Positions 55,206-64,000 of a DNA stretch of 64,000 bases are shown here, one piece after another (positions within the stretch are counted from its first letter, which is position 1; every line of letters begins with the position of its first letter). The DNA comes from Diploscapter coronatus (taxonomy: Eukaryota > Nematoda > Chromadorea > Rhabditida > Rhabditidae), in NCBI GenBank assembly GCA_964036155.1, contig OZ038422.1, positions 31,829,201 to 31,893,200 on the forward strand, in the 5' to 3' direction. The position numbers and the translations under genes are program-made. The notes under the pieces were generated by a model. The model was not told the DNA's origin. It did no database searches and saw only the letters and a program-made list of their open reading frames with translations.

Positions 55206-56821
55206 CTTCTTCTTAACTTCTTCAGTTCAGCTGACAGGTCGACAGAAGTGCGCAGGGTGCTATTTTGCTTGGAGGCTGTTAGCGTTCTAAAACAAAAAAA
55301 ATAGATGAAAACGAACGAATATATGAATTTTCAACGAGAAAAGTCTTTCTGACTTTTAGATGTGATGTCAGAATCCAGAAGAAAACATCAAGAAGTTGAA
55401 CATAAATCAAGTAAGAAATGTGAACTCAGAATTTCACAGAAGACGAAAACTGGCGATGTTTTACAAGAATCTTGACGTTATCAGTAATTATATGTTGTTA
55501 CTAAAAGAAGCTTCAGAAAAAATTAAAACCCATCATGCACAAAATTTGGAGGAAATTCGAGAAAACTAAACGAAATTCAGCAGATTTTAGGCCGAGAAGA
55601 TCGAAAATGGACGATCCATTCAATCTCTCCGCTCTCTTCATTTCGCACAGTATTTTGTCAAAGGCAAGTGGTTATTTTCGATCATTCGATTTTAGGATTA
55701 TGCAGACACGGAAACAGTGATCTGCCGGCTGCTTAGCACTATTTTGAATCCATGCCGACGATTTGAGTCCAGAATCATTAACGTCGAAATTTATTCAATT
55801 TCGACGAAAGGGCAAAATAACAGCAGCCGTGTTCTGCCCTGCCCACGAGAAAGAACCAATCTTTTGGCACGGTAGAAAGGGGGTTGACCCTCGCGGTAGG
55901 GTTAAAGAGACAAAGAAAAAAGAGGTTGAGATGAAATAGACAAACTGCAAACTAGACAAGCGAAAGTCTACAATGCACAAAGGGCGAATAAATCAACGCC
56001 AAAAGTCAAAAATGGTGAAATTTAGGCGCGACTTAGCACAATTATCGATTTGCTATTGGGTCCGTTCAGACTTACAACTAGTTGCATTGCAATTCGTTCG
56101 AAATAGCATGGGAAGCGAAGAGAGTGCGACTGCATTTCTTGTGTTCTTTTGACTTCCCATGCTATTTGAGCAAGTCTGAACGGGCTTATTCACTTGTCAT
56201 CATTTTCACATCAGTCTGCAGAACGTACTGTACGCACCCGTATTGACGAAACTTCCGGAACCCTTTCTATAGGAAGCTTTCGAAGGTTCCGACACTTTCG
56301 TAGATCCGAACTGTTTCTTATTCTTTTTTTTTTTTATCTTCTGTCGCCTTTCTACTGTCACTTTTCCTTTATTTTCTCTTTCGATTTTACCTTCAGTCGT
56401 TTTTTCCTCGGACTTTTGTGTCCATTTCCGATTTTTTTCATTTTATTTGATGTTTTTGTCACTGTAACGGGCGTCTTAATCAGTTCCATGAAATTCTCGG
56501 GATCTTGAGATTCCCACACTTCCATAAAATCGGTTGAGTTCTGAAACTTGGCCTAAAATTGAGTCTTTTCCATTCATTATTGTCTGTTCGGAAAGTTTCT
56601 CATGAAACCTCATTTTTTATTCTCTGCGACAGAATTGTTTAATTCTTATTCTGAAAATTCCCAATTTCAAGCCGATTTATGTTTTTCATTTTCGATCCTA
56701 AAATTTGAATCGGCTTCATTGTGAATTTATCCCGATTTATTTCTTCAAAATAGTCATTGCAACCTTCCTATTTTCTATTTTTCGTCGATTTGCTAGCCTT
56801 TTGAAATTCAACAATTTTGCG
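55206..56821. other. Shared divergent upstream region of the Y-box and PLK1 genes
   Basis: About 1.6 kb between two start codons facing away from each other; must hold both promoters and 5' UTRs. It contains a hairpin element at 56059-56186. A pyrimidine-rich stretch (about 56310-56460) precedes the kinase gene. No other gene recognised. Confidence 0.55.
56059..56186. mobile_element. MITE-like nested hairpin
   Basis: The outer ends pair GGTCCGTTCAGACTT with AAGTCTGAACGGGCT. An inner stem pairs GAAATAGCATGGGAAG (56100-56115) with CTTCCCATGCTATTT. Lies between the divergent Y-box and PLK1 genes. No clear target duplication. Confidence 0.65.
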
Positions 56822-59800
56822 ATGCGTCAAATTACAGCTGAAAGAATGGCTCCGACAGCAGCGGACTTGAAGAAGCAGCAGCAACAGCAGAGGATGGCCG
56901 ACGTGCCAGACCTGATCGTCGACAGGGACAGGGATGTCAGATATGTCAAGGGTATTTGGAACCACATAGGGAGAAAAGACCGTACCATGTTTTAATTCAG
57001 GAAAGTTCCTAGGCAAAGGCGGTTTCGCGCACTGCTACGAGCTGCGTAACATGGCCACAGCCGAGCTGGTCGCAGGCAAGATAGTCTCCAAGACACTTCT
57101 CACCAAACAGTACCAGAGAGACAAGGTCGGTCTTAGCAAAAAAAAAACTGCTCATCGGGATGATTTTGTCGCTCAAAGCTGAGCCGACAGCTAGCGGCAT
57201 TTACTGACATTGAACAGCAAAATCATCGTGCCTTTCCCTTATTTTTCTGCTCTTTCTATATTTTTAATCATCATTCAGTGAGATGATAGATCTTGCAATC
57301 CATTTTCTTCGCAATTTTTTTTTTTAAAATAAAGATACAAGTTTCTATCAGAAAGCTCGAGATATGATTCAAGAACGATCAATTCATTTAGCTTTTCTCA
57401 AAGCAATGTCAATGTGAGTATTTTCAGATGGCTCAAGAAGTGAGCATCCACCGCAACCTACGACACGAAAATGTCGTTCGGCTGTTCAGCTTCTTCGAGG
57501 ACCACAAGAACGTCTACATCACTCTCGAGCTGTGTGCCAGAAGGTGAGCAGGAAAAGATGAAAAAAAAAAACTCAAAATTCATCTCATCCCATCCCCTAT
57601 GCCTAGCAGGACCGTAAAGTGATTTCTTGAAATAGCATCTCTGCCTCTTTACCGCTTTACATACACAATTCAATATTTTTCTGGCTTCTTATCATTTAGT
57701 TCTTATTTGAAGAACATGGAGATCAAATGAATTTCAGAAGTCTGATGGAACTGCACAAACGACGCAAGGCAGTGACGGACCCGGAAGCGAGATACTTCAC
57801 TGTGCAGGTCTGCAGGGCTGTCGAATATCTGCACGAGAAACGCATCATCCACAGGGACCTCAAACTCGGCAACTTGTTTCTTAACGATGAGATGATGGTG
57901 AGTTGGATGAGAAGCAGATAATTTCAAGATGAGCAATCTAACACCTAGCACACGTGCCAGTATAACTCTGTTCAGCTAGGAGCGTACTCCAGTCGGAAAC
58001 AAATGTTTTTTTTCTTTCTTCCCTATAACGGACTAAAGAAGACCATATTTATTTCTGATTGGAGTGCGCGCTCCTTCCGCATCAAATTCTATTGAGTGGC
58101 TAGAAATTGTCAATGATTTATCCTCGTTTATATTCTATTTTAGAAGAGTTTGGAATGTTAATCTAAAATTCGCTATATTTCAAAATTAACCGATTACGAG
58201 AATGGAAGTTGAAACAAAAATGTCCTCCAAATTGCCAAATTTTTAAACGAATAATGTGGGTTTTCAGGTGAAAATCGGAGACTTCGGGCTGGCGACGACC
58301 GTAGACGAGGGCGAGCGGAAGAGAACCCTGTGCGGCACACCCAACTACATCGCGCCCGAGGTGCTCGAAAAAAGAGGCCACTCCTTCGAGGTGGATATTT
58401 GGGCCATCGGCTGCATCCTCTACACACTCCTCTTCGGCAAGCCACCATTCGAGACTGAGTCACTCAAGGTCAGTCGAGTGAACGAACAATCAAAAGCAAG
58501 GAGATGAAGACATTCTCGATTTCGAAAAATTTCGCGAATTCAACGTTAAATTTTTCATCTCGAGCTTGTTGTGTGAAGAGACGAGTTGTTTGAGTTGCAG
58601 GACACATATGCTCGCATCAAAACCAACACCTACAGGATTCCTGCAGACGCGCCTACCGAAGCTGCGTCGCTCATTCGATGGCTACTTGCGCCTGAACCTG
58701 CGCAGAGACCTTCTATCAGGAAGGCAAGTCACATCGAAAAGTAGCAAATGACTAAGAAACTGAATCTTCCAAATATTGTTGGTTAGAAATTTTCGTGGGT
58801 GAATAGAAATTTGCAACCCTGATCGACATTGTGAATTCTAAATGCAGAAATAAGCGAAGAAAAACATTCTGAGGTAAAAATTGGATTTGCAGACCCTGGA
58901 GCACTCTTACTTCCAAGGTTTCACGCCGCGTCGTTTGCCCGTTTCCTGCTTGTCGATGCCGCCAAAGTTCAACTTGGATACGGTTAGTTTTGCGATGAAA
59001 AATGCCTATCTTATGTAGAATTCATCGAAATTATGAACTAAAGGGAATAGGAGATTGATGAATTCTACAAATTGACCATGATGACATTTGATGATTAGGA
59101 GCAAAATTTAATTCCAATTACGAATTTTTCAAGCTCAATGTCATCATATTACTTCTGTTGATGAACTATACAGGAGGGCCGAAATGACATTCCACATAAA
59201 TGGCAACTAGTATTTGACGGAGTACTTTCTAGTAAATGACGGAATGATTCTGTCAAGAAACTCATCGTTTATATTGAAAAGGTGAGACTCAATCATTTGA
59301 CATAAAAATCACTCCGTCTTCTAACCTCCAAAAATACACCGACGAATATTCTAAATGTTCTATGTTATGTATTTCGTGTTTGCAGTCGATCATGCCGCCT
59401 CCCGTGCCTCCCGTGTCAGCCAAGTCGACGGCTGAATCCTCATTGTCAGCTCCTTCTGCCCAGCCTCAGAGATCCACCACCTGGGCTGTGCCTGCCCCCA
59501 TTCACAATCAGAGGTAGGTCTTTTGTGGAGAATTGAGAGGAGTTTGATAGGAAATGTGTTTCCTCAATGTGACCAGTTCGCCGTGTATCGGGTAGAGTGT
59601 TCGGACTTTTGAATCTACCTGAGAATACCCTAACCTTCCACCCTTGTTACAAGGGGAAGATGAATTATTCAAAAAGCCGTGGGGTATGTATGTACATGAT
59701 ATCGGTCTCGGTTGTAAGGGAGTACGAAATTCTCGAGGTTCCAATGACCTCGATTTTAGCTATATCTTTTGTCGGAGAAATCATTTCTAATTTCAGATCT

Positions 59801-62800
59801 ACGATGCAGACAATTCCAGAGCATAACGTGCCGGGTGCACAGGGCAATGGTTAGTTGAATGAGGTTTTCTTAGAGAGTTCACTCTGTTCACAAAGTTTTG
59901 GAATGAGAGTGTTAATAAAGAGTAAAATTTCCAATTTTGCACATGAGTGAATGATGAATGAACTTATCAATGAGTCCGTTTATAGGTCTTGTTGCAAATG
60001 ATATGTCGCGGGAAAATGAATGAAGACATTTCATTTTCTCTATCATTCGTAAAAAAAAAACTTGATATGAACCAAAATTCACCGATAATGATAGGATACA
60101 TCTTCTTGCGAACTTTGAAAATTGCGAGGATCCTCTCTTTTACATTTTTGTTCGAAGTTAGGAATTTCAACTAATAATTTAATATGTGACTAGGGGCGCG
60201 ACGAGCGCTCAACGTTGGTTATACTGAACTTCAACTGACTTGACTATAACTAAACACCTTGGACTAGTTCTTTATATATGATGCATTCTTTATAAAGGTG
60301 ACGAAAGCCTTGATACAGAATTTTGCAGCGCTACCGTTATAAATTTGTGCCAAGCTGTTTGCCCATCCATTTGCGCCACGTTTATAAAGAATGTCATACA
60401 TGTGTAAGGTAATTACAGATAGAGATTGAATGAATTGGACTTCCTGAAAATCAACACATTTTTCAGACGATTTAGATTCTTCGCGATCGTGACCAGACGA
60501 AAATAGGTGTAGGATTAGGAGATGTAATGAAACGATTTCGCATTTTACACATTTAAGGAAATCGTGAAGTCGCAAAAAAAAATTCCAATTTTGAAAGAAA
60601 ACATGTTGAACTTTCCGGGAACACATGAGTTGTTGTTTTCTTCTATAAACTTGTGTATTGCAGCCCTGCCATCCTGCTCGTCGATCTCTGCGTCTCTGCC
60701 CCGTCAGTCCTCGACCTCCCAGTTCCAGCCCCAATCTGCCCCCGTGATTGGCGATGTCGTGCCTGGTCGCCAGGCCCCCTCGGTGATCGACTTCCACCTC
60801 ACAGAGATGCATCAGCAGGTCCTCTCGCTCATCAGCAGCCAGTTCCCCGAGGTCAGATCTTTGGTTGTTTTCTTTAATTTTAAACACTAAAAGAATACAC
60901 CGCTTTCTAAGTTCGTTTCGATCGAAACATCTGATGCGAAGTCTTCTTTTCCAAGACTTATCTTTTTTTACTCCTCCACTTATTATGGAGGAAATCATAA
61001 CAATGCGCTCATTGGTAGCAAACATTATGAAGCCAACATTTCCGGATGAACTATCTGAGAACAGCTTCGAAATATTAGTCATTTCTGTCAAATCTTCTCA
61101 ATTAAGAAATCGGGCGAATGTGTCTGACAAGGGGAATTTTTCAATTTGCAGCGCTCCGAGCAGGAAATGATGTTGGAAGACGAGCAGTCGCCCGAGGCGG
61201 TTCCCGTGTTCTGGATCGCCAAGTGGGTGGACTACTCGGACAAGTACGGGATCGGCTACACGCTGTGCGACAACTCGGTGGGCGTGCTCTTCAACGACAA
61301 CACCAAGATGATCCTCGACGAAATGGGCACGCAGCTCACCTACATCGAGAAGAGTGGCAACGAGCTCTACTACAACATGCATGAACCCCCTCAAGAGTTG
61401 AACAAGAAGGTACCGGTCATATAGATCGATTTGTTTCGGGAGAAGTATTTGAGAGAGAGAAACCATGCGAATTTTTGAGACCCCTCCTCATCCATCACAA
61501 AACGAAATGGCGAAGTTTCCCGCTTCTAGTTTTCGAAACGTTGAAGAATCGATGATGCGAAATATTCTTATTTTTCTGCCAAAGAGGACGAGAATACGAA
61601 TCATCATGTTTCTACTCACCTTGCCTGATATTTCAAAGCGAGTGCAGAAAAAATCAGAAAATTGAATAAATGGTTAATAAGACAGATGAAGAACGATTGA
61701 ATTGAATTATGAAAGTCTATTTTCATACGATATTCACTATTTTCAGGTGACTCTGCTGAACTACTTCCGCAATTACATGAACGAGCACCTCGTCAAGGCT
61801 GGCCAGCTCATGCAGAGGAGGGTAGGAATTTCTAATACAGACTCAACGACTTTCTCAATTTAGCGGAGCAAAGAAATTAGAAGTTTGATTTTTTTCCAAA
61901 ATAACAAGACATTATATTCCTCACGATAGTTCGAGAAATCACTTTTCGAATCTATTCTAATCACATGACTATCTAAGTCTGATTTCTGCAGGATGGGGAT
62001 GAGATGGCCCGTCTGCCAGTGCTACAATTCTGGTTCCGCACCAAGTCTGCAATGGTTCTCCACCTCACCAACGGCACACTTCAGATCAACTTCTTCCATG
62101 TAAGCTATTTAAATTCATGGTGAATATTTTTTGAAAATCCCCAAGGTCTGAAAATTCTGTAAATTCAAAGTTTAAATATGCGAATTGAATAATATCAAAA
62201 TTATACAAGTTTTTGCTACATCTTTCTTATTCTGATCAGACTTGTAAAGTGTAAAAATTTTGGAATGCACAAAAATAAACGAAGATAAAAAATTCGGAAA
62301 CAACAAACCATCCAAAAACTAGCGAAAATGGAACGAAGTTTTTCTCGTGGAAGCCTAACTCTGATGAAAATATCCTGACGGGAATTATCCACAACATTCA
62401 TAACACGACACATTCAATTGTCTAATCGTATGAACTTCTTAAAGGGAGTGACAAAGTCAGCGCGGTATTTTGCCAAGTTAATTTTTACAGCTTCTGGTTG
62501 ATTTTCAAAAATCGCAACTCATTCGCCATTCTTTCTTGAATGAATAAAACGAAGGAACAAATATGCAATAATAGACTAATAACTTTTCCGAACTGAGGTT
62601 TAACCAGATGAAACGGGATGCGCCCTAAAAAGAAAAGACACTTCTTCCGTCTATCGAAAAGACAACATCCCATTTTCATCAAGTTAATCGTGTTCCGGAA
62701 AGCCCTAAATGCCATGCGAGAATTGGAAGGAAAACCTTGTGATGTTCAGGACCACATCAAAATGGTGATTTGCCCCCTGATGCAGGCAGTGACTTTCATC

Positions 62801-63785
62801 GACCAAGACGGCGCTGTTCGCACCTACAAGCTCATCGATTTGCAGAGGAATGGATGCTCCAAGGTAGATATTTCTTTCAGAATCAAAAATAGATAAAGAG
62901 TGGTACTCGTTTTCTTTCTTCCAACTCATTACTATCCTCCTCTTACAATTCACAAGATAGAGTGTGCATCACTCTTCACTTCTTATCTTCATTAACTTGC
63001 TGACTCATCGTTCCATAATGTCATAATGTTTGCGATTTTAGAGCCAAGTAGCCCGTCTCCGCTATGCCTCGACGATGATCGAGCGTCTTCTGAAGCAGTG
63101 CAACGCTGGTCAGACTGGACGGCTCTATTCTTCTCAAAATCTCAATCCTGCACAAAGCGTGAGTTCTTCAAAACTTCCGAAGATTTTTGAAATTCGAATT
63201 TTCAATAAGTCGAATTGTGGGGTAATGCGGGAAAGACATGACTTTTTGATAATAGGAAAAATATATATATATTTTTTTAAAATCAGACAATTCAAAATGC
63301 GCATTACCCAGTCTTTTAACGCCAAAGGAGCAAATGTTGGAGAAATGATAAAGTCGTTTCTACTTCTCCCGATTGAAGCATACTTTTTCCTCTAGAACTG
63401 CCACAGTTGGATTATGTTTTCTAAACGACAAAAGTCCTTCCACACATGTGCAATTCTCCATACCTACCTTGTTTCTATGTCTCTTTCCTTTCCGCACTGT
63501 CACAATGGTATGCTTTCTTCTAATCTTAAGAATTGTCAAATTCGTATTTGAATAGTGGTGATGCGAAATTCCTAATTGCTTATTTTCAAAAAGAAACTTC
63601 CATTTCCAACTATCAAAATTTATATTCAATCTCATTCCTGATATTGATGGTGTACTTTTTTAATAGTAATGCTTCATGAATAGTATTAAAGAGATTCAAA
63701 GTGGCGTTTGTTGCAGAGTGTGAACCAAGCCTCGTCTTCGCTCCTACCGAACACACCCATCCACCCTAACTTCTCTGCCCGCTAA
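56822..63785 (+). CDS. PLK1: Polo-like kinase 1
   Basis: Ser/Thr kinase driving mitotic entry, centrosome maturation and cytokinesis; its polo-box domain docks phosphorylated partners. Sixteen exons: 56822-56951, 57001-57125, 57428-57543, 57738-57897, 58268-58468, 58601-58723, 58893-58982, 59386-59513, 59797-59849, 60664-60851, 61152-61409, 61747-61821, 61992-62099, 62750-62863, 63042-63158, 63717-63785; phases close to 684 residues. Glycine loop GKGGFAHC and catalytic K70; HRDLKLGN with D164; DFG at 182-184; activation threonine T197 in [14 protein letters not shown]. The linker is Ser/Pro/Gln-rich. The polo boxes keep W463 ([10 protein letters not shown]) and the H587/K589 phosphopeptide pair (DHIK). 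Intron 58724-58892 starts with GC (AAG then GCAAGT). The start could also be the ATG at 56846; a possible acceptor precedes it. Confidence 0.97.
57978..58075. mobile_element. MITE-like hairpin in a PLK1 intron
   Basis: AGGAGCGTACTCCAGTCGGA on the left matches, on the other strand, AGGAGCGCGCACTCCAATCA on the right, around a T-rich centre. About 98 bp, within the intron at 57898-58267. Confidence 0.6.
59014..59069. repeat. Small hairpin in a PLK1 intron
   Basis: TGTAGAATTCATC and its exact reverse complement GATGAATTCTACA are separated by 30 bases. Likely a MITE remnant. Confidence 0.5.
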
Positions 63786-64000
63786 GCAGATAAAAACGGC
63801 CCTTTCCGCTTCCCCTCAACACTGCTCATTTCAGCTCAAATCTTCATGTATTCAATATTTTGATCCTGCCCTATTTCTGTGCAACAATTCAACTTGTTCA
63901 GGGCCTTATATCTATTCGGTTCTACGGGTATTTTTGCACTTTTATTCTTATTAGTTTTTTTTCTCTACTAAATTTCATCGTTCTTTCCTTGCGTTTGTGT
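63786..64000 (+). other. PLK1 3' flank
   Basis: Presumed start of the PLK1 3' UTR, running to the window edge. No AATAAA polyadenylation signal is seen in these 215 bases, so the transcript end probably lies beyond the window. Confidence 0.5.

Noticed and set aside
55535..55720. Short frame upstream of PLK1
   Set aside because: No conserved motif and lies in the shared promoter gap; treated as chance.
60264..61091. 275-codon open frame on the minus strand
   Set aside because: It is antisense to PLK1 exon 10 and flanking introns, has no domain, and its length follows from the GC-rich exon on the other strand.

Overview
This is an AT-rich stretch of an animal nuclear genome. Every gene is split by many introns with AG acceptors, and the proteins are metazoan: a Y-box protein, a GABA-B receptor, a perforin-2 type MACPF protein, a C-type lectin, and a polo-like kinase with a polo-box domain. 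I cannot name the species. Introns of 42-49 bp mixed with others up to 4.8 kb, together with a perforin-2 gene, suggest a compact-genome invertebrate. Gene models were built by hand by splicing conserved frames, and reading phase closes at every junction except one uncertain exon end and one frameshift in the lectin.

Layout: importin alpha (minus; C-terminus lost at the left edge) lies at 187-3256. A secreted MPEG1/perforin-2-like gene (minus) lies at 4992-8644. From 9.1 to 14.4 kb there is a repeat-rich gap with a 1.6-kb foldback element, a third copy of its arm, a sharp hairpin and a hAT-like MITE. A long-chain acyl-CoA synthetase (plus) lies at 14409-19259. A Ly6/uPAR-type GPI-anchored protein (plus) lies at 21671-25694, tail to tail with a 20-exon GABA-B receptor subunit 2-like gene (minus) at 25874-39575. 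From 39.6 to 47.6 kb there is a second gene-poor repeat region with a 909-bp near-perfect palindrome. A secreted C-type lectin with a Ser/Thr-repeat stalk and one frameshift (plus) lies at 47637-51182. A Y-box cold-shock protein (minus) lies at 53327-55205, head to head with a complete PLK1-type kinase (plus) at 56822-63785.

The genes are not an operon or pathway cluster. Importin alpha, Y-box protein and PLK1 are housekeeping or germline/cell-cycle genes with GC-rich codons. The perforin-2-like protein and the lectin look like secreted innate-immune effectors and use AT-richer codons. GABA-B and Ly6 are membrane proteins.

The most notable signals are three GC-AG introns among about 77 modelled, many short hairpin (MITE-like) elements within introns and gaps that share a core near GAAATAGYRTGG, two large inverted-repeat structures, and loss of the membrane anchor in the perforin-2 homologue. 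I recognised no tRNA, rRNA or CRISPR array.
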